25,376 nt of DNA from JAFGMQ01 sp036733345 (GTDB lineage: Bacteria > Desulfobacterota > DSM-4660 > Desulfatiglandales > Desulfatiglandaceae): positions 1 to 25,376 of the forward strand of contig DAINAR010000043.1 of assembly GCA_036733345.1 (NCBI GenBank). The letters run 5' to 3'. Position 1 is the stretch's first letter, and every line of letters starts with the position of its first letter. Position numbers and translations under genes: made by a program. Shown piece after piece: positions 7,683 through 15,728 of this stretch. Under the pieces are notes generated by a model. The model did not search any database, was not told the origin of the DNA, and worked only from the letters and a program-made list of their open reading frames with translations.

Positions 7683-8561
7683 TTAGTATTTTTTAACAGG
7701 CTCTACCAGTGCAGAACTGTGAGTCAGGGTCCGGTTCATTTTTCCTGAAATGAAGCCTTCAATATCCATTGAAATAAATTCAAAACCTATTTCGCGAAAT
7801 TTACGGATTATGGGATTTTTAACATCTTTGTTCATTATTCTTTTCATTTCTACTGGGCCCTTAACTTCTATCACGGCCATTGGCCCATAGTGCCTGACCC
7901 TGACGTCCTTAAATCCATTTTGTCCTAAAAATTCCTCTGCCTCCTCAACCATTATAATTTTGTTTGCCGTGACAGGACTTCCATAAGGTATCCTTGTTGC
8001 GAGGCAGGCCATGGCAGGGCGGTCCCACGCTGGAAGCCCCATTTTTTTTGACAGAAAGCGGATTTCTTTCTTGTTAAGGCGTGCGTCAATCAATGGGGCG
8101 ATTATACCCGCTTCATCAGCAGCTCTAAAACCGGGGCGAAAGTCTTGAAGGTCATCCGTATTGGCACCATGTGCAACATATTTGATGTCATTTTCCTCTG
8201 CAATTTCAAAAAGCCTCCTGAACATGTTTCGCTTACAGTGATAACAGCGATCTTTCCGGTTAGCAACAAATTCCGGTATGTCCAGTTCGTTCGTTTGAAA
8301 TATAATATGACGAATATCATTTTTTTCTGAAAAGTCTGTGGCAAGATTTTTTTCGCGATTTGTATGCAGGATGGATGATGCAGTGGCTGCTGTCAGTTCA
8401 AGCCCTGGTATCCGGCTTGCAACGGCCAGCAGGAAGGTGCTGTCTAGTCCACCGGAGAATGCTACAATTAGAGATCCCAGTTCACTGAGCCGGGATGCTA
8501 AAATCGACTTTTTTGATTCCAAAATGCTTATATCAATATTAGAGAAGTTATTGCCAGGCAA
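7683..8561 (-). CDS. larE: ATP-dependent sacrificial/[Fe-S]-type sulfur transferase LarE
   Basis: LarE is a PP-loop ATP pyrophosphatase that adenylates a carboxylate and inserts sulfur, classically to make the thiocarboxylates of the nickel-pincer nucleotide of lactate racemase. The PP-loop is SGGLDST (residues 36-42), with the family blocks RCYHCK (105-110), GANTDD (132-137), RPG and MACLATRIPYG (184-194). Three cysteines are present, C106, C109 and C186, as in LarE proteins that hold a [4Fe-4S] cluster rather than sacrificing a single Cys; the cluster is an inference. A TTG start at 8561 is chosen because AAGGAAGG lies 5 nt upstream and no ATG precedes the PP-loop. The 292-residue length is normal. 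The TrpF-like gene follows after 6 nt. larB and larC are not in this window, so the acceptor substrate cannot be assigned. Confidence 0.92.
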   Translation of the reverse strand: MPGNNFSNIDISILESKKSILASRLSELGSLIVAFSGGLDSTFLLAVASRIPGLELTAATASSILHTNREKNLATDFSEKNDIRHIIFQTNELDIPEFVANRKDRCYHCKRNMFRRLFEIAEENDIKYVAHGANTDDLQDFRPGFRAADEAGIIAPLIDARLNKKEIRFLSKKMGLPAWDRPAMACLATRIPYGSPVTANKIIMVEEAEEFLGQNGFKDVRVRHYGPMAVIEVKGPVEMKRIMNKDVKNPIIRKFREIGFEFISMDIEGFISGKMNRTLTHSSALVEPVKKY

Positions 8562-8867
8562 AAAAGCCTTCCTTTTAGAAAAAAATTATCTAATAATCAA
8601 ATCAAATAAAACGGGTTTGCAAAAATTGATGAACTCGCAAAAAGTTAAAAATGCTCTCTTTCTGTCATTCCGGCCCCGAACTTGATTCGGGGCCGGAATG
8701 ACGGTTGATACCCCGTAGCTTGCTGCGGGGTAGTTCATTGGGCAGGCTGCAAAAATAATGGAAAGAGGCTGTAATGGCTATGTTCAGAAACCTTTCAATA
8801 TATCGCAGCTTTCTAAAAAGATAAGGCATATACTTGAAGGGTATAAATAGAAAGGCATCCTTAAACA
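8562..8867. other. Intergenic gap between hemW and larE
   Basis: This stretch of 306 bases has no convincing gene. It holds the palindromic repeat at 8664-8740 and, at the left edge, the larE ribosome site. A minus-strand frame of 67 codons begins at ATG 8868-8866, overlapping the hemW stop as TGATG, and runs to 8665 inside the repeat. It has no recognisable domain, and its last 20 or so codons are repeat sequence, so I do not call it a gene. Confidence 0.6.
8664..8740. repeat. Palindromic repeat related to the 92-nt element (double hairpin)
   Basis: Two adjacent hairpins are visible. The first is a perfect 17-bp stem (8664-8680 with 8686-8702) around a 5-nt loop CTTGA, built on GTCATTCCGGCCCCGAA. 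The second (8709-8719 with 8722-8732) is an 11-bp stem with one G-T wobble. The second module and its flank (GATACCCCG ... GCGGGGTAGTTCATT) are shared with the third module of the repeats at 6859-6950 and 21065-21156, so these elements are mosaics of common blocks. As RNA it could stop or stabilise the hemW transcript upstream of larE; that is inference. Confidence 0.85.
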
Positions 8868-10016
8868 TCAATCAGCCATATCCTGTAAAGCTGCACATAA
8901 TTGACTCGCCAGCTGGTCTGCTACGGCAAAGCCCTTTTTTGTTGGTATTATCCTGCTTTCATTGAATTTAATAAGCCCGTGTTCCCCGGCTATCCGGATA
9001 AGCTCGTTTATTTTTTTGCCAGCCGGAATAATCCCCCTGTCAAAACCCTTTGTGTTCCTTAAACCAAGGCTGATGGATTCAATCCTTATCTGTTTATTGG
9101 TTAAGGTTTCTTTTTCTTCAACAGGCAGGCTTCCGGCTTCAAGGGCTTCGCAGTATTTTCTGACGGAACTGACGTTCCACCAGCGATTGCATCCGTCAAA
9201 TGAATGAGAGGACGGGCCAAGACCTAAATATGGAATATGATGCCAGTATTTGGTGTTGTGTCGCGAAAGTAAGGTTACATCCCTGGCAAAATTCGAGATT
9301 TCATAATGTATATAGCCTTTTTTTTCGAGGATATTTGAAGTTAAAACGAAATATTTATACTCTTCGTTTTCATTCAGGGAATTAAATACCCCTTTTTCTT
9401 TCATCCCCGCAAAGGGAGTTGCTTTTTCTATTGTCAATTGATAGCAGGAAATATGCTCCGGCCAAAATTCAAGAGCATGCATAAGAGCAGCTTCCCATTT
9501 CTTCACTGACTGTTCATGAATCCCATAAATCAGATCTATCCCGATATTCTCAAATCCATGTTCTCTTATTTTCTCAAGTGCATTTTCGGCTTCTCTGGCC
9601 GTGTGTTTTCTTCCAAGATATGACAGTGTATGATCATCGAAGGACTGGATACCCAGACTGATACGGTTAAAACCAAGTTCCCTTATGATTTTTATCTTCT
9701 CATTTGTCAGATCACCTGGATTCGCTTCAATTGTGATTTCCGAATCCTGGGCAAAATCAAAACAGCTGATAAGACATTGAACCAAATCCGATAATTCTTC
9801 AGGTTCAAGCAAAGTCGGCGTTCCGCCGCCGAGATAAATAGTGTCAAACGGGTTAAAATGCCCTTTATACAGGGTAACCTCAGTTTTCAATGCTTTAAGC
9901 CATCGCTTTATCAGGGAATTAGATGATATGGAATAGAAACCGCAGTAAGGGCATTTGTTCCTGCAGAAAGGAATGTGGACATAAAGCCCTGGGCTTTTTT
10001 TAACGGGTTCATGCAT
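8868..10016 (-). CDS. hemW: Radical SAM heme chaperone HemW (HemN-like)
   Basis: This radical SAM protein of the HemN family binds heme and is thought to insert it into respiratory enzymes; it is commonly mis-annotated as coproporphyrinogen oxidase. The cluster motif is CRNKCPYCGF with C18, C22 and C25. It is CxxxCxxCxF, as in HemW, rather than the extra-Cys CxxxCxxCxC of true HemN. A GGGTPTLL stretch follows at about residues 63-70, and the HemN C-terminal region (about 300-375) is present. The 382 residues are normal for HemW. It lies downstream of lepA on the same strand, an arrangement also seen in Bacillus. The ribosome site before ATG 10016 is weak. The reaction is assigned by family only. 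Confidence 0.92.
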   Translation of the reverse strand: MHEPVKKSPGLYVHIPFCRNKCPYCGFYSISSNSLIKRWLKALKTEVTLYKGHFNPFDTIYLGGGTPTLLEPEELSDLVQCLISCFDFAQDSEITIEANPGDLTNEKIKIIRELGFNRISLGIQSFDDHTLSYLGRKHTAREAENALEKIREHGFENIGIDLIYGIHEQSVKKWEAALMHALEFWPEHISCYQLTIEKATPFAGMKEKGVFNSLNENEEYKYFVLTSNILEKKGYIHYEISNFARDVTLLSRHNTKYWHHIPYLGLGPSSHSFDGCNRWWNVSSVRKYCEALEAGSLPVEEKETLTNKQIRIESISLGLRNTKGFDRGIIPAGKKINELIRIAGEHGLIKFNESRIIPTKKGFAVADQLASQLCAALQDMAD

Positions 10017-10222
10017 AGACAGGTTCTTGGTTATTAGTTATAAGTTATTGGTTATCGATTCAGCCCAGCAACCTGGGAGCAAGTCCAGCCACGGGGATAA
10101 TCTTTCAGTTTTGAGCTTTAAACATGCATGGCTGGTGCCCATTGTCAAATTTTATATCAAACAAATTACGCATTATACTCTGTACAATATATCTTAGATG
10201 CATAACGTATTTAACTGACAAA
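10017..10222. other. lepA-hemW gap with possible RNA hairpin
   Basis: No ORF is supported here. Near 10022-10055 short related units resembling TTGGTTATTAG recur. CCAGCCA (10085-10091) can pair with TGGCTGG (10129-10135) across a 37-nt loop, and CCCAG-caac-CTGGG lies just before it. None of this matches a regulatory RNA I recognise. It could be the 3' region of lepA mRNA or a weak terminator. Confidence 0.3.
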
Positions 10223-12019
10223 TCATTTGGATTCTGATTTCAGCACGGCTACAAATGCACTTTGAGGAACCGAGACTGAGCCTACCATCTTCATGCGTTT
10301 TTTGCCTTTTTTCTGCTTTTCCAGGAGCTTTCGTTTCCTCGTGATATCGCCTCCATAACACTTGGCGGTCACATCCTTGCGAAATGGTGAGATTGTGGAC
10401 CGGGCAATAATGTTTCCTCCTATGGCACCCTGGATGGCAATTTTAAACATGTGTCTTGGGATTTCTTCCTTAAGCCTCTCGCAGGTTTGCAGGGCCCTTT
10501 GCCTTGCTCTGTCCCGATGAACTATCTGGGAAAGTGCATCAACCCTTTCTCCGTTCAGCAGGATATCCAGTTTTACCAGATCATTTTCACGATAGTCCAG
10601 GAGTTCATAGTCAAATGAGCCATATCCCTGGGTGACCGTTTTAAGGCGGTCATAAAAATCATAAATCACTTCAGCCAGAGGCATGTCAAACTGGATTTCC
10701 AGTCGACCGGGTATGGGGCAGTTGAATCTTGAATTAGTGCCTCGCCGTTCGGAGCAGATTTCCATTATCGCTCCCATGTAGCGTTCCGGCGCTATGATTC
10801 CGGCCCTTATGTAAGGTTCCATTGCTTTATCTATACTGGCTGGATCAGGATAATAGGCCGGGTTGTCAATATTAAGGGTTTCTCCGTTTGTAAGCACGAA
10901 ACGGTACTGAACAGTGGGTGCGGTCATAAGGATGGACAGTCCGAATTCTCTTTCAAGACGTTCCTGAAAGATTTCAAGGTGAAGGAGTCCGAGAAACCCG
11001 CACCGAAAACCCATACCAAGTGCTGCGGATGAATCCTTTTGAAATACAAGGGCTGCATCATTAAGCCTGTATTTTTCCAGGGCGTCCGACAGAGGCTGAT
11101 AGTCTTCTGAAGAGATAGGGTAAACAGAAGAAAAGACAACGGGCTTGACTTCCCTGAAGCCGGGAAGAGGTTTGGGGGCAGGACTGGAATCAAGGGTAAT
11201 GGTGTCCCCGATTTTTGTATCACTGACGGTTTTGATGCCTGCGATTATATAGCCCACCTGACCGGCAGACAGAAATTTCACGGGAGACCTTTCAAGCCGG
11301 AAGATGCCTACCTCTTCAACCTTATAAGCAGCCCTGTTGGACATAAGGCGTATTGTATCACCGCCCTTGACACGTCCGTTAAAAATTCTGCAGCTGACAA
11401 TTGTTCCACGAAAGGAATCATATTGGGCGTCAAATATCAGTGCAGTCAATGGTTCGTCAGGGTTTCCTGAAGGCCCCGGCAATAAATCCGTAATAGCCTC
11501 CAAAATCTCGTCGATTCCTGTTCCTTCTTTTGCAGAGCATAACAGGGCGAGGTCTGAATCAAGGCCCAGATCAACTTCTATTTCCTCCCTGACACGGTCG
11601 ATATCGGCAGAAGGAAGATCAATTTTATTGATTACTGGAATAATCTCAAGATCATGCTCCATGGCCGAGTAAAGGTTTGCAACAGTCTGGGCCTCAACTC
11701 CCTGCGAAGCGTCGATCAGAAGCAGTACCCCTTCACAGGAAGCCAGAGCTCTTGATACTTCATAGGAAAAATCAACATGACCGGGAGTATCTATGAGGTT
11801 AAGCTCAAATTCCTCTCCTTTGCTGTTAACATAAGGGAGAGTTATGGCCTGGCTTTTAATTGTGATTCCTCTCTCCTGCTCAATGTCCATTGTGTCCATG
11901 ATCTGGTCGTGGAAATTGCGATCATCCACAACATGCGTCAATTGAATGAAGCGGTCGGCAAGAGTGGATTTTCCGTGATCAATATGTGCGATAATACTGA
12001 AATTACGAATATTGGTCAT
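10223..12019 (-). CDS. lepA: Elongation factor 4 (LepA), ribosome back-translocating GTPase
   Basis: LepA is a translational GTPase that binds stalled or initiating 70S ribosomes and promotes back-translocation or subunit assembly. GTPase motifs are intact: AHIDHGKST (residues 11-19), the effector-region ERGITIK (49-55), DTPGH (77-81) and NKID (131-134). The LepA-specific C-terminal domain ends with conserved KCYGGDITRKRKLLEKQKKG. The 598 residues are the standard length. ATG 12019 is preceded by AGGAA at 8 nt. It is flanked upstream by the TIGR02757 gene (68 nt) and downstream by hemW (about 206 nt), all on the minus strand. Confidence 0.98.
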   Translation of the reverse strand: MTNIRNFSIIAHIDHGKSTLADRFIQLTHVVDDRNFHDQIMDTMDIEQERGITIKSQAITLPYVNSKGEEFELNLIDTPGHVDFSYEVSRALASCEGVLLLIDASQGVEAQTVANLYSAMEHDLEIIPVINKIDLPSADIDRVREEIEVDLGLDSDLALLCSAKEGTGIDEILEAITDLLPGPSGNPDEPLTALIFDAQYDSFRGTIVSCRIFNGRVKGGDTIRLMSNRAAYKVEEVGIFRLERSPVKFLSAGQVGYIIAGIKTVSDTKIGDTITLDSSPAPKPLPGFREVKPVVFSSVYPISSEDYQPLSDALEKYRLNDAALVFQKDSSAALGMGFRCGFLGLLHLEIFQERLEREFGLSILMTAPTVQYRFVLTNGETLNIDNPAYYPDPASIDKAMEPYIRAGIIAPERYMGAIMEICSERRGTNSRFNCPIPGRLEIQFDMPLAEVIYDFYDRLKTVTQGYGSFDYELLDYRENDLVKLDILLNGERVDALSQIVHRDRARQRALQTCERLKEEIPRHMFKIAIQGAIGGNIIARSTISPFRKDVTAKCYGGDITRKRKLLEKQKKGKKRMKMVGSVSVPQSAFVAVLKSESK

Positions 12020-12087
12020 AATTCGGTTCCTGGGTCTGTTTTTTTGAGTCCATCAATTATATGTAAGTGAAACTTTGTATCTGGGTT

Positions 12088-12903
12088 CTATGTGCAATCC
12101 TTTAAAAATGCATTTAGTTCTATTTCCCTTCGAATCCCGAATCTTGTAAGACCGAAATCATACCTGACAGGGTCAGCGGGATCAATCTTTCTGAATTCAT
12201 CAGTGACTTCAAGTGCAGTTTTAAGGTCAGCACACTTCCGTGCAGTTAGATTAAAGCCCAGACATATCCTGTGCATATGCGTATCCAGAGGGATAATCAG
12301 CTGAGATGGTTTTACCTCACTCCACCCCCCCGGGTCAACACAATCCTCCCTTACCATCCAGCGCATAAAAAGATTCAGCCTTTTGCATGCACTTCTATTT
12401 TCAGGCAATGGCAGAAGGCTGTTTGAATTTGCGTTGAAAGGCATTATAAGCCTTTTTACCAGGAAGGAAAGGGCCGGAAGTACTGTTTCATCCTCGTTTT
12501 TAAAACCGGAGAGAAAACATTCATAAAGAGATCCGTATTGTTCAATAACGCACTTAATGCCTCTAAGCATGAGAATAAGCTCTCTTCCGGTAGTAAATCT
12601 GTGTTTGAACTCCATAAAATGTCTATTAAGTGTTAGCGGTGTTGCTGATTCCAGGAAACTGTATGGAGAAGGTCCCATTTTTTCAAGTATCTGAGATATG
12701 CTTTTCAAAATCTGAGCTACCCTTCCATATGCAAGTGATGATGCTATAAGTCCTGCAATTTCCCGATCCCTCAATTCATCATAATTATACAGAAATTCAA
12801 GTGGATCAGGATGGACCCATTTGCGGGAGTTATAAGTGCTATAAATTTTATCGAGTTCGGATTTGGTCAATGCACATCCCTTTGTAAAATGTTTATCGGT
12901 CAC
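12088..12903 (-). CDS. TIGR02757 / DUF2400 family protein
   Basis: This is a conserved bacterial family of unknown function, recognisable from its opening pattern YNSRKWVHPDPLEFLY (residues 24-39) and from DREIAGLIASSLAYGRVAQI (47-66). Late blocks are LIIPLDTHMHRICLGF (about 203-218) and DPVRYDFGLTRFGIR (about 247-261). The LDTHMHR pattern and the helical layout recall HhH/endonuclease III-like glycosylase folds, but no catalytic Lys or iron-sulfur cysteines are obvious. The start is uncertain. The listed GTG at 12903 has little ribosome site. A TTG at 12870 has AAAGGG 7 nt upstream and would give 260 residues. It lies 40 nt after the PHP gene and 68 nt before lepA, so it is likely co-transcribed with them. 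Confidence 0.85.
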   Translation of the reverse strand: MTDKHFTKGCALTKSELDKIYSTYNSRKWVHPDPLEFLYNYDELRDREIAGLIASSLAYGRVAQILKSISQILEKMGPSPYSFLESATPLTLNRHFMEFKHRFTTGRELILMLRGIKCVIEQYGSLYECFLSGFKNEDETVLPALSFLVKRLIMPFNANSNSLLPLPENRSACKRLNLFMRWMVREDCVDPGGWSEVKPSQLIIPLDTHMHRICLGFNLTARKCADLKTALEVTDEFRKIDPADPVRYDFGLTRFGIRREIELNAFLKDCT

Positions 12904-12943
12904 AGAAAGCTGAATAGGTTATATTGATTATTTTACCAGGTGT

Positions 12944-13762
12944 TCAGGGAAGGCTGATGATTTGCTTATTCCTTTGCCTTATCACGAAGCAGTCTTTATA
13001 TCCGATTTCATGTGCCAGTGTCAGTGCCTGACCAAAACCTGCTCCGACCTCTTCAGGCGTGTGGGCGTCTGATCCGAAACAGATCGGGATTTCCCTTTCG
13101 TATGCAAGGGATAAAAGGAGTGGGGAGGGATAGATTTCTCCAACAGGTTTTCTGAGCCCGGAAGTGTTTAATTCAATCCCCATTCCTGACTTTGCGATTT
13201 TGTCCAAAACGGGCTGTGCCATCTCCTTCAGAATTTTATCGTGGGGACGGTGTCCGAATTTTTTAGGCAGATCAAGATGTCCGACTGTATCGAATAGCCG
13301 CGTATCGGCGAGCCTTCCAATAAGCCTGAAATATTCCTTCCAGGCCGATTTTACATCAATACTGTCCCAGACGTTTTTTTGGTCAGGGTTGTCAAATCCC
13401 CAATTCCCGATATAGTGGACAGAACCCAGAACAAAATCGAAACCCTGTGCAGGAAGCCAGTTGCCAAGAAATTCCTCACACCCGCTATAGTAATCTGCTT
13501 CAATTCCAAAAAGGACTAACGGGTTTTCCTCATCCTGCAGTTCAGTAATCATCTGTCTGTAGAAATTGAACTGGACGATCTCCATCCTGTGAAGGGGATC
13601 ATAACCATCGGGATAAGGGCAATGATCAGTAAAGCAGATCTCGGGTATTCCCTGAATTGCTGCGGCTGTTCTGTATAAGGATGGCTCTCCGTCAGCATGC
13701 CTGCACAGATGCGTGTGGATATGATAGTCCGGCAAAGGGATCAGTTTGTCAGCGGCAATCAT
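12944..13762 (-). CDS. PHP-domain histidinol-phosphatase (HisJ family)
   Basis: This is a metal-dependent phosphoesterase of the PHP fold, the HisJ/HisK type that removes phosphate from L-histidinol phosphate. Metal-binding motifs are visible in order: DYHIHTH (residues 12-18), CFTDHCPYPDG (about 43-53), FGIEADYY, GSVHYIGNWGFD, a mid-domain HLDLPKKFGH and GSDAHTPEEVG near the C-terminus. The 272 residues are normal for HisJ. No other his gene is in the window, so the substrate rests on family resemblance; related PHP proteins act on other phosphoesters. It is on the minus strand ahead of the TIGR02757 gene and follows the glycine-zipper lipoprotein by 31 nt. The ribosome site is weak. Confidence 0.85.
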   Translation of the reverse strand: MIAADKLIPLPDYHIHTHLCRHADGEPSLYRTAAAIQGIPEICFTDHCPYPDGYDPLHRMEIVQFNFYRQMITELQDEENPLVLFGIEADYYSGCEEFLGNWLPAQGFDFVLGSVHYIGNWGFDNPDQKNVWDSIDVKSAWKEYFRLIGRLADTRLFDTVGHLDLPKKFGHRPHDKILKEMAQPVLDKIAKSGMGIELNTSGLRKPVGEIYPSPLLLSLAYEREIPICFGSDAHTPEEVGAGFGQALTLAHEIGYKDCFVIRQRNKQIISLP

Positions 13763-13793
13763 TTTTCAGTGTTTAAACCTTATCAAGAGGCTG

Positions 13794-14234
13794 TCAGTAT
13801 TCCTTTGAACGCTTTTTGCCTTCACAGATTTCCTCGATTGTTTCGCTTACGAGTTCTCCATTTTTCCATGTACGTTTTGTAATCTTACGACAATGAGTGC
13901 GCTGATCACTTTCATCGGGAACGACTTCAATCGCATTGCCATGCTCATCGTAGTGAATAACCTTTTTGTCATACAATGCTGCATCTTCTGCTGCCGCTGC
14001 CGCATTATCCTGATCCATGGCGTTTCCAACAAGTGCTCCAAGTATTGTCCCCGCAGCAATACCGGCAAGAGTGCTATGGGTATTGTGACCAAGAGCCTGA
14101 CCTATCAAGGCGCCTGCTCCAGCCCCTATCCATGCCCCTTTTTGCGTATTTTGATGCTCAGGTGGAGTAGAGGCGCATGACACGATGAAGACAAGTAATA
14201 TTAACAAAGTCATTCTAAAAATGTATTTTCCCAT
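13794..14234 (-). CDS. Glycine-zipper (17 kDa antigen/YMGG-like) outer-membrane lipoprotein
   Basis: This is a predicted lipoprotein with the signal segment LILLVFIVSC; the lipidated Cys is C20 with Ala at +2, which suggests outer-membrane retention. Residues 33-75 form a glycine zipper with GxxxG spacing (GAWIGAGAGALIGQALGH and IAAGTILGALVGNAMD). Such proteins (Rickettsia 17 kDa antigen, SlyB/OmpA-associated zippers) insert hairpins into membranes and affect envelope integrity. The C-terminal 60 residues are charged and contain a CRKITKRTWKNGELVSETIEE stretch that could be a small extracellular or periplasmic domain. The start is strong: AGGAGGT lies upstream of ATG 14234. It is the first gene of the minus-strand run leading to lepA. 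Confidence 0.88.
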   Translation of the reverse strand: MGKYIFRMTLLILLVFIVSCASTPPEHQNTQKGAWIGAGAGALIGQALGHNTHSTLAGIAAGTILGALVGNAMDQDNAAAAAEDAALYDKKVIHYDEHGNAIEVVPDESDQRTHCRKITKRTWKNGELVSETIEEICEGKKRSKEY

Positions 14235-14614
14235 GTCCTACCTCCTTTTTGATCGTACACAGAATCTCTCATGCAAGGGCCTGAGATCCAGCATAGACAG
14301 CAATCCCGTATTTGGGGTATTGCAGTTTATTATTATATTGTTCCTTTAGAATCAAATACGCTCATAATGATGATAAGTCAAGTTCTTCACATAAATTCAG
14401 AGCAACGATCAAGGCAACTCTAAACTTAGGATTTTCTCAATGCAGTGAGCCTGTCTAGTGGAAGATGATGTCCTAGTGGTTATCAGGTATTTTTTCGAAA
14501 TATTGACAGGTTATCTATTTTTGAATAAGCTATTATTTTTTGGATGTGCCTGAGAAAATAATCCCCGTCCGAATTAAAAAACTTGAGCTAATTAAGATTT
14601 ATGGAGCCAGGTTT
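14235..14614. other. Divergent intergenic region, promoter side of the hydrolase
   Basis: This region of 380 bases lies between the divergent lipoprotein and hydrolase genes, so it must carry promoters for both. The plus-strand candidate is at 14503-14531. The open frame running from 14540 is a 5' extension of the hydrolase with no ribosome site. I see no repeats, operator palindrome or RNA gene. Confidence 0.5.
14503..14531 (+). promoter_or_regulatory. Candidate sigma-70 promoter for the alpha/beta hydrolase
   Basis: A consensus TTGACA (14503-14508) is followed after 17 nt by TAAGCT (14526-14531), a weak -10. Transcription would start near 14538, so the ATG at 14540 would be leaderless; this supports the ATG at 14615. 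Motif match only. Confidence 0.4.
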
Positions 14615-15523
14615 ATGGCTTTAAATTGCACTGCAGGCCAGGAATATTTTGTAAATGCCAACGGAATTAAGATTTGTTGGCAGTCTATTGGCAATGATGA
14701 TGCTTCGCCCATTGTGATGATAAACGGGCTTGGAAGTCAGTTGATCAACTGGCATGATGATTTCTGCGTTCAGCTTGCGGCACATGGGTACCGGCTGATA
14801 CGTTTCGACAATCGCGACACAGGACTTTCAACCAGTTTTGATGATTCAGGTGTGCCTGATCTCAAAAGGATTGCAGAGGCAAAACAAAAGGGTGAAACAA
14901 TTGAAATTCCGTATTCTCTCATGGACATGGCACAGGATGCTGTTGGGTTGCTGGATGCATTAGGAATTGAAAGTGCCCATTTTTTAGGTTCCTCCATGGG
15001 AGGCAGGATCGGACAACTCATCGCCATTAACTTCCCTCAAAGGGTAAGAACACTTACCTGCATGATATCCACAATGGGTGAAAGCGTTTTTCCTCCTCCA
15101 AACCCGGAGGCCATTGAAACACTTTTCGAGCCGGCGCCCACAGACAGAACAGAGTTTATTGATTATTATGTTGCCCTTTGCAAAATGCTAAACGGATCAA
15201 AATTTCGAATTGATGAGTCTTATGTGAGGAATAAGGCGGAGAGATGCTTTGACAGGGCTTTTAATCCTAAAGGAGAAATACGTCAGGCTGCTGCTTTAAT
15301 GGCTGCCGGAAGCAACAGGGAGAGTCTCAAATACATCTGTATTCCAACCCTTATAATTAACGGAAGTGATGATCCTTTGATTTCGGTTGATTGTGCAATG
15401 GACATGGCCGAGACCATAACCGGGGCTAAAGTTATGATAATAGAGGGCATGGGCCATAGTGTTTCAGATACTCCTCAGGTGTGGCCGCAGATTTTAAAGG
15501 CAATTGTCGAGCATGCTGTGTAA
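14615..15523 (+). CDS. Alpha/beta hydrolase (RdmC-like esterase family)
   Basis: This is a soluble serine hydrolase with an alpha/beta fold. The triad is visible: nucleophile S127 in the elbow LGSSMGG, acid D253 in NGSDDPLI and H281 in GMGHSVS. The oxyanion region is MINGLGSQLINW (residues 35-46), and RFDNRDTGLST (63-73) is typical of the aclacinomycin methyl-esterase (RdmC) branch. The substrate is unknown; many such proteins hydrolyse carboxyl esters. I chose ATG 14615 (302 residues) because GGAG is 8 nt upstream. The same frame also allows ATG 14540, which has no ribosome site and a non-homologous 25-residue extension. It is a single gene on the plus strand between oppositely oriented neighbours. 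Confidence 0.9.
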   Translation: MALNCTAGQEYFVNANGIKICWQSIGNDDASPIVMINGLGSQLINWHDDFCVQLAAHGYRLIRFDNRDTGLSTSFDDSGVPDLKRIAEAKQKGETIEIPYSLMDMAQDAVGLLDALGIESAHFLGSSMGGRIGQLIAINFPQRVRTLTCMISTMGESVFPPPNPEAIETLFEPAPTDRTEFIDYYVALCKMLNGSKFRIDESYVRNKAERCFDRAFNPKGEIRQAAALMAAGSNRESLKYICIPTLIINGSDDPLISVDCAMDMAETITGAKVMIIEGMGHSVSDTPQVWPQILKAIVEHAV

Positions 15524-15728
15524 AATCTGATTAAACTTCGAAGTCTTAAAGATAAATCAATGCACGGTCAGTATAAAAGAAAGATTCAGGGTATAAGGTA
15601 CAAGGTGCAGTGTTTTCCATGAGCAACAACTGATAACCGGCAGCCAATAATCAGTCTTTATCCATAAATTAGACATTCGATTTACAGGGGAATCTATTAC
15701 CACAGTTTTCATTTTTGTTATCCATGTA

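Noticed and set aside
8665..8868. Minus-strand ORF of 67 codons overlapping the hemW stop as TGATG
   Set aside because: The overlap looks like a translational coupling site, but the frame ends inside the palindromic repeat, has no recognisable domain and has a start only from the overlap. A chance frame is more likely.
10085..10135. Possible riboswitch or structured RNA upstream of hemW
   Set aside because: Only a 7-bp pairing with a long loop is visible, and no known class fits.
15560..15728. Short AGGTATAAGG/ACAAGGTGC-like units and the small minus-strand ORF 3' of the lipoprotein
   Set aside because: The units are too few and weak to call a repeat array, and the ORF shows no gene-like features.
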